Assembly: GCA_022701925.1 (NCBI GenBank)
Contig: JAKONM010000318.1
Coordinates: 1-16,897 of the forward strand
Direction: 5' to 3'
Length of the DNA stretch: 16,897 nt
Origin: Microbacteriaceae bacterium
GTDB lineage: Bacteria > Actinomycetota > Actinomycetes > Actinomycetales > Microbacteriaceae
In this document: positions 1 through 6,556 of the stretch, piece after piece
Layout of the letters: the number at the start of each line of letters is the position of its first letter
Numbering within the stretch: the stretch's first letter is position 1
The notes under the pieces: generated by a model
Seen by the model: the letters and a program-made list of their open reading frames with translations, nothing else
The model's database searches: none
What the model was told of the DNA's origin: nothing
Translations under genes and position numbers: made by a program

Positions 1-44
1 GGTCCTTCCGGTTCGGGCAGGCGGGGGAGTTCGGGGCGGTCGGG

Positions 45-896
45 TCAGCGGTAGCGGTAGAAGCCCTCGCCGGACTCGACCCCGAAGAGCCCCTTGTCCA
101 GGTAGTGCTCCTTCAGGTGCGCGGCCCAGACGGCGGCGCGCGGGTCGGCGCTGGCGATGGCGTATGCGGTGCGCAGGCCGACCACGTCGTAGATCTGGAA
201 CGGTCCGGCGGGAGCGCCGGTGGCGGTGCGCCAGGTGGCGTCGATGGTCTCCGGCGTCGCGACGCCCTTGACCAGCAGCTCCGCCGCCGCGGACAGCAGC
301 GGGATCAGCAGCGAGTTCAGCACGTAGCCGGGCTGCTCCTTGTGCAGCCGGATCGGAACCATGCCGATGGCCGCCGCGAACGCCTCGACGCGATCGGCGA
401 CCTCGACGTCGGTCTGCGGCGTCCCCATCACCTCGGCCGTGTTCTGCGCCCAGATGCGGTTGGCGAAGTGCAGCGCCAGGAAGCGGTCGGGCCGGCCGGT
501 CGCGTCGGCGATCGCGGAGGGCAGCAGGCTGGAGGAGTTGGTGGCGAAGACGGTCGCCGGCGGCGCGGCCGCGCCGACGCGCGCCCAGACGTCGCGCTTC
601 AGCTCGAGGGTCTCCGGCACGGCCTCGATCACCAGGTCGGCGCGCGCCACGGCGTCCGCCAGGTCGGAGGTCAGGCGGATGCGGTCGGGCGCCGCGCGGT
701 AGGCGTCGCCGTCGGCGACCTCCCGTGCAGCGGCCTGCGCGAAGGCGTCGAGCCGGCCGCGACCGGCCGCCAGCGCCGCGTCGTCCACGTCGTACGAGGT
801 CACCTCGACGCCGTGCGCCGCGGCCTGCAGCGCGATCTGGGCGCCGAGCACGCCGAGGCCCAGCACGGTGGTCCTGGGGAAGGGGTTCGCGGTCAC
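45..896 (-). CDS. 3-hydroxyacyl-CoA dehydrogenase family protein (NAD-dependent)
   Basis: This 283-residue protein resembles NAD-dependent 3-hydroxyacyl-CoA dehydrogenases, which oxidise a 3-hydroxyacyl-CoA to the 3-ketoacyl-CoA in beta-oxidation. The N-terminal Rossmann motif GLGVLG lies at residues 13-18, with an acidic residue (D36) at the end of the second strand. The family's catalytic signatures follow: Ser pair in NSSSL (120-124), His143 in LHFANR and Glu155 in EVMG. A C-terminal helical domain begins near GYVLNSL (190-196), and the protein ends in a GEGFYRY motif (277-282). The start is GTG at 896, preceded by a GAGGAG ribosome site at 901-909. It lies 24 bases downstream of the monooxygenase gene on the same strand, so the two are probably co-transcribed. 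The HFANR and LNS variants differ from the usual HFFNP and VNR, so the substrate may not be a standard fatty acyl-CoA. Confidence 0.85.
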   Translation of the reverse strand: MTANPFPRTTVLGLGVLGAQIALQAAAHGVEVTSYDVDDAALAAGRGRLDAFAQAAAREVADGDAYRAAPDRIRLTSDLADAVARADLVIEAVPETLELKRDVWARVGAAAPPATVFATNSSSLLPSAIADATGRPDRFLALHFANRIWAQNTAEVMGTPQTDVEVADRVEAFAAAIGMVPIRLHKEQPGYVLNSLLIPLLSAAAELLVKGVATPETIDATWRTATGAPAGPFQIYDVVGLRTAYAIASADPRAAVWAAHLKEHYLDKGLFGVESGEGFYRYR

Positions 897-920
897 AGGA
901 TCTCCTCGAGAGGTCGACGG

Positions 921-2432
921 TCACGCCCGCGCGGGAGCGGGCTGGAAGCGGAGGTCGCGGCGGCGGGGATCGACGCGGAAGAGCAGCAGGTCGAGCAGGT
1001 AGTTCTGGTGCACGGTCCACGGCGACCGGCGGCCCTGCCGGGGCATCAGGTGCAGGCCGCGCCGGATGTACCCGGCGGCCAGGTCGATGACCGGCGCGGT
1101 GGGCGTCTCGCCCGCAGGCGCCTGCGGCACGACGACGGCCTGACCGCGGCGCCGCATGCGGACCAGCAGGTCGGCGACGCTGTTCGCCACCAGATCGGCC
1201 CGCAGCGTCCAGGAGGAGTTCGTGTAGCCGATCGTGTAGGCCAGGTTCGGCACGCCGGCCAGCATCATGCCCTTGTAGGCGAGCGTGCTGCCGGTGTCGA
1301 CCGCGGCGCCGTCGACGTCCACCCGCATGCCCCCCAGCATCAGCACGTTGAGCCCGGTCGCCGTGACCACGACGTCGGCGTCGAGGCGCCCGCCGGAGGC
1401 CAGCACGATCCCGTCCGCGTCCACGTGGTCGATGCGGTCGGTGACGACGTCGGCGTCCCCGGCGGAGATGGCCCGGAACAGGTCGCCGCCCGGCACCGCG
1501 CACAGGCGCTGGTCCCACGGGTCGTAGCGCGGGGAGAAGTGCGTGTCGACGTCGAAGGAGGCGGGCAGCTTCTCGGCGGCGCTGCGCTTGAGCAGCGCCT
1601 TCATCGCCTCCGGCCGGCGCCTCGCGTACTGGTACAGGGCGATCGAGCCCAGGATGTGCTTCGCACGCACCACCCGGTAGGCGATCGGCTGCGGCAGCCG
1701 GCCGCGCAGGCGCAGCGCCAGCCGGTCGCGCGAGGGCACCGCGGCGACGTAGGTGGGGGAGCGCTGCAGCATCGTCGCGTGCGCGCCCCGCTTCGCCAGC
1801 GCGGGCACCAGGGTCACGGCGGTGGCGCCGCTGCCGATCACGACGAAGCGCTTGCCGGCGGCCTCCAGGTCCGCAGGCCAGTGCTGCGGGTGCACCACGC
1901 GGCCGGCGAAGCGGTCGAGCCCCGGGATCTCGGGCGAGAAGCCCTGGTCGTACCGGTAGTAGCCGGTGCAGGCGAAGAGGAACGAGCAGGTGATGGTGCT
2001 GGTCGTGCCGGCCTCGCCGTCGCGCCACTCGCCGAGGGCGGCGGGGTCGCGGTGCAGCACGGTCAGCTCCCACAGCGCGCGGTCGGAGCGCCACGAGGCG
2101 GCCACGACCCGCTGCCGCAGCCGGATGCGCCGGTCGACGCCGGTCTCGCGGGCGGTGCGCTGCACGTACTCGCGGATGTCGTCGCCGTCCGCGATCGACT
2201 TCTCGCCGCCCCAGGGGCGCTTCGCGTAGCCGAGGGTGTACATGTCCGAGTCGGAGCGCACGCCGGGGTAGCGGAACAGGTCCCAGGTGCCGCCGACCGC
2301 ATCGCGCGACTCGATCACCGCGAGCGAGCGGTCCGGGGTGCGACGCAGCAGCGTCCCCGCCGCGCCGATGCCGGAGAGCCCCGCTCCCACGACCACCACG
2401 TCCAGGTGCTCCGCCCGCTCCGTCGAGTGCAT
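921..2432 (-). CDS. ethA: EthA-like flavin-dependent Baeyer-Villiger monooxygenase
   Basis: This 503-residue FAD- and NADPH-dependent monooxygenase probably inserts oxygen next to a carbonyl group, turning a ketone into an ester. The FAD-binding Rossmann motif GAGLSG is at residues 16-21, followed by GGTWDLFRYPGVRSDSDMYT (47-66). The Baeyer-Villiger fingerprint FxGxxxHxxxWP is complete at 175-186 (F175, G177, H181, W185, P186). The NADPH-binding motif GSGATA is at 200-205. From memory of the family, it is close in length and sequence along its whole course to Mycobacterium tuberculosis EthA, the activator of the prodrug ethionamide. The ATG at 2432 has no Shine-Dalgarno sequence but a TAGAGT -10 hexamer ends 6 bases upstream, so the message may be leaderless. 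It diverges from an EthR-like regulator over two palindromes. The natural substrate is unknown. Confidence 0.93.
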   Translation of the reverse strand: MHSTERAEHLDVVVVGAGLSGIGAAGTLLRRTPDRSLAVIESRDAVGGTWDLFRYPGVRSDSDMYTLGYAKRPWGGEKSIADGDDIREYVQRTARETGVDRRIRLRQRVVAASWRSDRALWELTVLHRDPAALGEWRDGEAGTTSTITCSFLFACTGYYRYDQGFSPEIPGLDRFAGRVVHPQHWPADLEAAGKRFVVIGSGATAVTLVPALAKRGAHATMLQRSPTYVAAVPSRDRLALRLRGRLPQPIAYRVVRAKHILGSIALYQYARRRPEAMKALLKRSAAEKLPASFDVDTHFSPRYDPWDQRLCAVPGGDLFRAISAGDADVVTDRIDHVDADGIVLASGGRLDADVVVTATGLNVLMLGGMRVDVDGAAVDTGSTLAYKGMMLAGVPNLAYTIGYTNSSWTLRADLVANSVADLLVRMRRRGQAVVVPQAPAGETPTAPVIDLAAGYIRRGLHLMPRQGRRSPWTVHQNYLLDLLLFRVDPRRRDLRFQPAPARA

Positions 2433-2438
2433 GCCCCG

Positions 2439-2444
2439 ACTCTA
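2439..2444 (-). promoter_or_regulatory. Candidate -10 element of the ethA-like gene (leaderless start)
   Basis: On the minus strand the hexamer TAGAGT is followed by 6 bases and then the ATG at 2432. A TCGACG -35 candidate lies 18 bp further upstream (2463-2468), inside the palindrome region. This geometry puts the transcription start at or next to the ATG. The assignment is by inspection only. Confidence 0.45.
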
Positions 2445-2459
2445 TCGACACCGTGTCGA
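2445..2459. promoter_or_regulatory. Operator palindrome 1 between ethA-like and ethR-like genes
   Basis: TCGACACCGTGTCGA is a perfect 7-bp inverted repeat around one central base (2452). It abuts the predicted -10 of the monooxygenase gene. The arm GTGTCGA resembles half-sites in the mycobacterial EthR operator as I remember it. Binding by the adjacent TetR-type protein is inferred. Confidence 0.8.
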
Positions 2460-2464
2460 ATTCG

Positions 2465-2479
2465 TCGACACTGTGTCGA
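2465..2479. promoter_or_regulatory. Operator palindrome 2 between ethA-like and ethR-like genes
   Basis: TCGACACTGTGTCGA repeats the first palindrome with only the central base changed. The centres (2452 and 2472) are 20 bp apart, about two helical turns, so dimers bound to both would sit on the same DNA face. It lies upstream of the regulator's predicted -10, suggesting control of both divergent genes and autoregulation. Confidence 0.8.
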
Positions 2480-2490
2480 CCCTCGCCGGA

Positions 2491-2496
2491 TAGGCT
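2491..2496 (+). promoter_or_regulatory. Candidate -10 element of the ethR-like gene (leaderless start)
   Basis: TAGGCT is followed by 7 bases and then the ATG at 2504, a spacing expected if transcription starts at or near the start codon. No well-placed Shine-Dalgarno sequence is present; an AGGG at 2498-2501 is too close to the ATG. No clear -35 at the usual spacing was seen. Confidence 0.4.
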
Positions 2497-2503
2497 CAGG
2501 GAC

Positions 2504-3130
2504 ATGAGCACGCCGGTGCGGAGCAGGCGCGCCGCGCGCCCTTCCGGCGACGAGCGCCAGCGGGCGATCGTGGAGGCGTTCGAGGCGCTGCTGCAGACGC
2601 GGCCCATGGCCGAGATCGCGATCGACGAGATCGCGGCGGGCGCGGCCATCTCCCGCAGCGCCTTCTACTTCTACTTCTCCTCCAAGCAGGCGGTGCTGCT
2701 GGAGCTGCTGGACCGGATGGTCGCCGAGGTCGACGAGCGGCTCGCGCAGGTCGGCACGCCCGGGGACGACCCCGCGGCCTGGTGGCGGTCGACGCTCGGC
2801 GTCTTCGTCGAGGTGTTCGGCGCGCACCGGGCGGTGACGGTCACCCTGGCCGAGGCGCGTGCGACGGTGCCCGAGCTGCGCGCGGAGTGGGGCCGGCGCT
2901 CGACGCGGTGGGTCGACGGGGCCGCCGCGACGATCGTCGCCGAGCGCCGGCGCGGGCGGGCCCGCGAGGTCGTGGACCCCCGCGCGACCAGCATCGCCCT
3001 CAACGCGATGAACGAGCAGGTGCTGGTGGCCGCCGCCGTCGGCGAGCAGCCTGCGCTGGTTCCCGGCGAGGTGCTGGAGGTGCTGACCGACGTCTGGTGC
3101 ACCGCGATCTACGGCACGCCGCACCCCTGA
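2504..3130 (+). CDS. ethR: EthR-like TetR family transcriptional repressor
   Basis: This 208-residue TetR-type regulator carries an N-terminal ARPSGDER segment (11-18) and a helix-turn-helix from about residue 37 to 60, ending in ISRSAFYFYFSSKQAV. It then has a long helical ligand-binding and dimerisation domain with ALNAMNEQ and a C-terminal WCTAIYG. These features match M. tuberculosis EthR (216 residues) as I remember it, in order and spacing. The ATG at 2504 is preferred over a GTG at 2453 because the earlier codon lies inside operator palindrome 1 and would add residues absent from the family. It diverges from the ethA-like gene, as in mycobacteria, and probably represses that gene and itself until an unknown ligand binds. 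Confidence 0.88.
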   Translation: MSTPVRSRRAARPSGDERQRAIVEAFEALLQTRPMAEIAIDEIAAGAAISRSAFYFYFSSKQAVLLELLDRMVAEVDERLAQVGTPGDDPAAWWRSTLGVFVEVFGAHRAVTVTLAEARATVPELRAEWGRRSTRWVDGAAATIVAERRRGRAREVVDPRATSIALNAMNEQVLVAAAVGEQPALVPGEVLEVLTDVWCTAIYGTPHP

Positions 3131-3143
3131 GCGCAGGGCGCTC
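3129..3143 (+). terminator. Short hairpin at the ethR-like stop codon
   Basis: GAGCGC-AGG-GCGCTC forms a 6-bp perfect stem with a 3-base loop that begins within the stop codon. There is no T-run after it. It could contribute to transcription termination, but it is short and the call is weak. Confidence 0.25.
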
Positions 3144-3385
3144 GCGACCTCGGGCTGCACGCGCGTCGTCCGACGGGGAGCCGATGCGTCGACATCGCAG
3201 GAAATGGTCTTCACGAGGTTCGGAGAAGCGCCTGCCAGTCCCCGTCCGGGGGTCGACGGACGAGTGCGTGCACGATCCATCGGCACCTCCGTGTCCGCTC
3301 TTCTGAGGACGCGCGGCGGTCTGCTACCCCTGAAGACGGGATTCGCGGCGTTCGCGCGGGCTCGACGGGTGGAGGGAGGCGGCCG

Positions 3386-4348
3386 GTGCTGAGGGACGTG
3401 GTCCTGCCGCCCGGCCGTCACCACTGGGCGGGTCCGAATGGTCTGCTGCAGCTGCGCAGCACCCTCCGGTGCACGGCGCCCGCACCCTCGGCGTTCCGCG
3501 CCGAGGCCCGCGTCCTGGCCGCGGCCGGCGTCGTGCTGGCCGACTGGCGGTCGTCCCAGGTGTCGGGGGAGGGGCCCGTCGAGCAGCACGCCGCCCTCGA
3601 GCTGGTCGTCGTGCTGGCGGGCCGCGTGCACCAGCGCACGCCGGGCTCGGCCTTCGAGGCGGGCCCGCGCTCCGTCTTCCTGCTGCACCGCGACCAGCCG
3701 CGGTCGTGGACGGTCGCGAACGGGACGCACCTGCGCAGCATCCGCATCTCCGGCGACCTCGTGCCGGCCCACCTGCGCGCGACCGGGTCGGTGCCTAGCG
3801 GGCTGCTGGCCGACAGCAAGCTGACGCGGGGCTTCGCCGCCGCGCTGACGCAGGGCGTCAGCGCGGCGATCGACCGCGACCTGGTGCCGGCCCATCTGGC
3901 GCTGGGGCTGCAGAGCCTCGCGCTGGCGGTGCTCGAGGAGCTGGCGCCGGAGGACGAGTTCGCGGGCGAGGACCTGCGCGACCGCATCCTCGGGCACGTC
4001 GACCGCCACCTGGCCGACGCGTCGCTGAGCCCCCGCACGATCAGCGAGGCGTTCGGCGTGAGCCTGCGATGGGTGCACGAGTCGTTCAAGGGCGACGGCA
4101 TCACGCTGGCCCGGCACATCCGCCTCCGCCGGGTGGACGCGGTGGCCGAGCATCTGCGGCTGCACCCGCAGGCCCCGCGGCTGAGCGCGCTGGCGATCCG
4201 CTTCGGCTTCTCGGGTCGCGAGCACCTGGCGCGCGCGTTCCGCTGGCGCTACGGCTGCACGGTGCACGAGTTCCACGACGCGGTGCTCGCCGGCGATGAC
4301 CGGCGGCCCCTGGACGCGCCGCTCGACGACCGCTCCGACGTGGCCTGA
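3386..4348 (+). CDS. AraC family transcriptional regulator
   Basis: This 320-residue protein has a variable N-terminal sensing domain (roughly residues 35-185) and a C-terminal AraC-type DNA-binding domain (roughly 197-300). The first helix-turn-helix lies near 213-233 (LSPRTISEAFGVSLRWVHES). The second, more conserved one lies near 265-290, with the typical IRFGFSGREHLARAFRWRYG pattern. The GTG start at 3386 is supported by a strong GGAGGGAGG ribosome site at 3371-3379. The gene stands alone, 255 bases after the ethR-like gene and 317 bases before the secreted-protein gene, so its targets cannot be read from context. An acidic tail (DDRRPLDAPLDDRSD) closes the protein. The ligand is unknown. 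Confidence 0.88.
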   Translation: MLRDVVLPPGRHHWAGPNGLLQLRSTLRCTAPAPSAFRAEARVLAAAGVVLADWRSSQVSGEGPVEQHAALELVVVLAGRVHQRTPGSAFEAGPRSVFLLHRDQPRSWTVANGTHLRSIRISGDLVPAHLRATGSVPSGLLADSKLTRGFAAALTQGVSAAIDRDLVPAHLALGLQSLALAVLEELAPEDEFAGEDLRDRILGHVDRHLADASLSPRTISEAFGVSLRWVHESFKGDGITLARHIRLRRVDAVAEHLRLHPQAPRLSALAIRFGFSGREHLARAFRWRYGCTVHEFHDAVLAGDDRRPLDAPLDDRSDVA

Positions 4349-4665
4349 CCCGACACCTCCCGCCGCTCGTCCACCAGCGCCGCCGCCGGCGCCCCACCCG
4401 GTCCGAGCCCTCATCGGCGACCGCCGACGCCGGACGCCCGTACGCCCCGACGATCGCGCGCGCGCCCGCCCGAGCGCGCCCGCGGCCCCCGTCGGCGGGT
4501 CAGGGGCCGGTGCGCGGATCGCGCCCCTCGAAGGGGTGATCGCGTGACGATGCGCGCAGGTCGCGTGCGCCTGCGTGAAGCACGGGCGGCCGGCGTCCGC
4601 GGCACCCGAACCTCATCCGCGGCATCCCATTGCCGACCAGAGTCCCGCGACTTCAGGAGACCATG
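4349..4665. other. Intergenic region, GC-alternating and without a convincing gene
   Basis: This 317-base gap follows the AraC-type gene. It contains a CG-alternating, cytosine-rich tract (about 4450-4484), a small hairpin (4517-4541) and, at its end, the AGGAGA ribosome site of the secreted protein (4655-4660). Short open frames across it lack ribosome sites. I saw no clear promoter or RNA gene. Confidence 0.6.
4517..4541. terminator. Small hairpin downstream of the AraC-type gene
   Basis: CCCCT-CGA-AGGGG (4524-4536) is a perfect 5-bp stem, and flanking GATC copies can pair outside an interior mismatch. It lies about 170 bases after the AraC-type stop codon with no T-run. It might terminate transcription or form leader structure for the next gene. 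Confidence 0.25.
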
Positions 4666-5853
4666 ATGAACGCGTTCCACAAGCCTTCCACGCGGTGCGC
4701 CCGCGCCGTCGCCGCCGGCACGGCCGCCGCGCTGGTGGTCGGCGGCTCCGTCCTCACCGCGCCCGCCGCCTTCGCCTCCGCACCGCTCGGCAGCGGCGGA
4801 TCGCTGCTCGGCGGGTCGGTGCTGCCGGTCGGCGACCTCGTCGGCGACGTCACCGCGCCGCTCACCGGCACTGCCGCCGGCGTGCTGAACGGCACGGGAG
4901 TGCTGAACGGCACCAGCCTGCTCGACGGCTCGTCGACGTCGGTCCTCAACGGCACCGGCCTGCTCGACGGCTCGCCGGTCTCGGTGCCGGTCTCGGTGCC
5001 GGTGACCGTCGGCAACGGCACGACCCTCGACCCGAGCACCACCGTCAGCCCCACGACGGCGCCCACCACCGGCATCGGCGTGAACCCGTCGACCGGGGTG
5101 ACCGTGTCGCCGACGACCGGCACCTCGACCGGCTCGCCGTCGAGCACCACCACGACGACCACCACCACCACGACGTCGCCCGCGCCCGCGCCCGCGCCCG
5201 CGAGCAGCGCCCCGGCCGCCGCACCCCGCACGGTGGTGCGGATCGACGTGACGCGCAGCGTCGCCACCGTCTACCCGCGCAAGGACGGCTACCGCGACTC
5301 CGTGCGCTTCGGCGTGCGGCCGACGGCGGCCGACGGCGCGCCCATCGGCGTCCGCGGCACCGCGGTGCTGCGCAAGGGCGGGGTCGTCGTGAAGACCTGG
5401 ACCATCGCGCCGAGCACGTCGACCGTCACCTGGAACGGTCGGAGGTCGGACCGGGTGGTGCCGGGCTCGTACACGCTCACCGTGTCCGCGGGCTCCGCCG
5501 ACGGCGCGACCCGCACCGGATCCACCTCGGTGCAGGTGTCGGCGAAGCGCCTCGTGACCCGCACGCTCGTCACGAAGTCGCTGTCGGTGCCGGCGAAGGT
5601 GCGGGCCGGCATCCGCCTGGCCGCCGCGCGGGTGCAGGTGAGCACGTCCGCGACGGCCGCCTCCACGGGTCGTCTGCAGCTGCACCTCGGTGCGAAGACG
5701 TCCGCGATCGCCGTGAAGGACGGGGTGCACCGCTCGAGCAGCATCCTCGTGCCGTCCAGCACGACCGGCGTGCGCTTCACGAAGCAGTGGAAGGCGGGTC
5801 AGGTGACACTGAAGTCGCTGACGGTGCGCTGGAGCTTCAAGCAGCTGGTCTGA
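4666..5853 (+). CDS. Secreted Thr/Ser-rich repeat protein with FlgD-like Ig domain
   Basis: This protein of about 395 residues begins with a Sec signal peptide: basic KPSTRCAR, a hydrophobic core, and a likely AFA-S cleavage site near residue 37. A low-complexity linker follows, with repeats such as VLNGTG, LLDGS and VSVP (about 73-115), a run of ten threonines (161-170) and a PAPAPAPA stretch. From about 185 a beta-rich domain carries TVYPRKDGYRDSVRF and WNGR...VPGSYTLTV, typical of FlgD-like immunoglobulin folds in actinobacterial surface proteins. A second beta-rich region fills the C-terminus. There is no LPXTG motif or C-terminal membrane segment. ATG 4666 is preferred to the adjacent ATG 4663 because it sits 6 bases from AGGAG. 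A surface or extracellular role is inferred; the exact function is unknown. Confidence 0.8.
   Translation: MNAFHKPSTRCARAVAAGTAAALVVGGSVLTAPAAFASAPLGSGGSLLGGSVLPVGDLVGDVTAPLTGTAAGVLNGTGVLNGTSLLDGSSTSVLNGTGLLDGSPVSVPVSVPVTVGNGTTLDPSTTVSPTTAPTTGIGVNPSTGVTVSPTTGTSTGSPSSTTTTTTTTTTSPAPAPAPASSAPAAAPRTVVRIDVTRSVATVYPRKDGYRDSVRFGVRPTAADGAPIGVRGTAVLRKGGVVVKTWTIAPSTSTVTWNGRRSDRVVPGSYTLTVSAGSADGATRTGSTSVQVSAKRLVTRTLVTKSLSVPAKVRAGIRLAAARVQVSTSATAASTGRLQLHLGAKTSAIAVKDGVHRSSSILVPSSTTGVRFTKQWKAGQVTLKSLTVRWSFKQLV
4882..5008 (+). repeat. Short in-gene repeats encoding VLNGTG / LLDGS / VSVP units
   Basis: GTGCTGAACGGCAC occurs at 4882 and again at 4900, an 18-bp period encoding VLNGTG-VLNGTS. CTGCTCGACGGCTCG occurs at 4918 and 4960, and CTCGGTGCCGGT is repeated in tandem near 4980-5005. 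Together they build the extended low-complexity part of the secreted protein and could expand or contract by slippage. Confidence 0.7.
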
Positions 5854-5862
5854 CGGCGCGGT

Positions 5863-5905
5863 CACGACGAGGGGCGGGTCGCGGTGGCGGCCCGCCCCTC
5901 TCGTG
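5863..5905 (+). terminator. Strong hairpin terminator after the secreted-protein gene
   Basis: GAGGGGCGGG (5869-5878) pairs perfectly with CCCGCCCCTC (5891-5900) around a 12-base loop. A bulged C is followed by five more pairs (CACGA with TCGTG). Outer arms ACGGCG (5853-5858) and CGCCGT (5906-5911) can extend the stem across the stop codon. There is no U-tract, as is common in high-GC actinobacteria. Confidence 0.8.
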
Positions 5906-5945
5906 CGCCGTCCGGGAAGGTGCAGGGTCGCCGGTTCGCGTGCAT

Positions 5946-5967
5946 TTCGAGCATTCTCGAAGAATGC
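5946..5967. promoter_or_regulatory. Nested inverted repeats upstream of hsp20, probable heat-shock operator
   Basis: Two inverted repeats overlap here: TTCGAG-CATT-CTCGAA (5946-5961) and GCATTCT-CGA-AGAATGC (5951-5967), both with perfect arms. They end just before a candidate -35. They match neither CIRCE (TTAGCACTC arms) nor the HspR HAIR consensus (CTTGAGT arms) well. A regulatory role is inferred from position. Confidence 0.5.
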
Positions 5968-5970
5968 CGC

Positions 5971-6000
5971 TCGACGTCGGGGGAGAGGTCGAGGTATTCT
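5971..6000 (+). promoter_or_regulatory. Candidate hsp20 promoter
   Basis: A TCGACG -35 candidate (5971-5976) and a TATTCT -10 candidate (5995-6000) are separated by 18 bp. The start of transcription would fall near 6007, giving a leader of about 74 bases. The AT-rich hexamer stands out in otherwise GC-rich sequence. The call rests on inspection only. Confidence 0.4.
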
Positions 6001-6080
6001 GCACTCGTCGCCTTCCAGGCTTCAGCCGGTGGGCGATCTCAATCAACTCCACTTGGACGAACTGGAAGGGGAATCTTCAC

Positions 6081-6509
6081 ATGCCGATGTCTTTCGATCC
6101 TTTCACCGAGCTGGACCGGCTGACCGGGGCGCTGCTGGGCGCCCATGCCGCGCCGAAGGCGATGCCCGTCGACCTGTTCCGCGAGGGCGATCAGTACGTG
6201 CTGACCGCCGATCTGCCGGGGGTCGATCCCGAATCCGTCGACGTGGACGTCGACGGCCAGCTGCTCACCATCCGCGCGGAGCGCAGCCCGGACCCGCGCA
6301 AGGGCTCCTGGCTGGCGCAGGAGCGGCCGCACGGCAAGTACCTGCGGCAGTTCAGCGTCGGCGAGGGCATCGATGTCGAACGCATCGCGGCCAGCTACGA
6401 CAACGGGGTGCTCAGCCTGGTGATCCCCGTCAGCGAGCGGGCGAAGCCGCGCAAGATCCAGCTGACCACCAAGGGGTCGGCCGCCGATCGGGAGCTGTCC
6501 GCGGCCTGA
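6081..6509 (+). CDS. Hsp20 / alpha-crystallin family small heat-shock protein
   Basis: This 142-residue protein is an ATP-independent chaperone that holds unfolding proteins in the cytoplasm. The alpha-crystallin domain spans about residues 25-125. It starts at MPVDLFREGDQYVLTADLPG, continues through the VDVDVDGQLLTIRAER strand region, and closes with the signature ASYDNGVLSLVIP. A KIQL sequence after the domain could serve as the I-x-I-type contact used in oligomer assembly. The N-terminal arm (MPMSFDPFTELDRLTGALLG) is short and typical. The ATG at 6081 is preceded by AAGGGGA at 6066-6072. Nested inverted repeats and a promoter candidate upstream suggest stress control. A small hypothetical gene begins 47 bases downstream. 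Confidence 0.93.
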   Translation: MPMSFDPFTELDRLTGALLGAHAAPKAMPVDLFREGDQYVLTADLPGVDPESVDVDVDGQLLTIRAERSPDPRKGSWLAQERPHGKYLRQFSVGEGIDVERIAASYDNGVLSLVIPVSERAKPRKIQLTTKGSAADRELSAA

Positions 6510-6556
6510 TCCGCCGTCCCGTCCGCGTCCGATCGTCGCGAGGAGGTGCACCGCTG

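Noticed and set aside
2453..2503. Upstream GTG start for the EthR-like gene
   Set aside because: It lies inside operator palindrome 1, has no ribosome site and adds 17 residues not expected in the family.
105..2507. Very long plus-strand open frame opposite the dehydrogenase and monooxygenase genes
   Set aside because: It is antisense to two genes with complete family motifs. Its product is dominated by Arg, Gly, Ala and Val repeats, the usual artefact of GC-rich DNA.
3204..3392. 62-codon plus-strand frame in the gap before the AraC-type gene
   Set aside because: There is no ribosome site and no recognisable feature. It overlaps the GGAGGGAGG site and start of the AraC-type gene out of frame.
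4450..4484. CG-alternating tract as a Z-DNA or origin element
   Set aside because: It is short, interrupted, and in line with the base composition of the region. Nothing else supports a special role.
5915..5936. SigH-like promoter (GGAA ... GTT) upstream of hsp20
   Set aside because: The spacing of about 15 bases is shorter than usual and the elements overlap the region just after the terminator hairpin. The later TATTCT candidate fits better.
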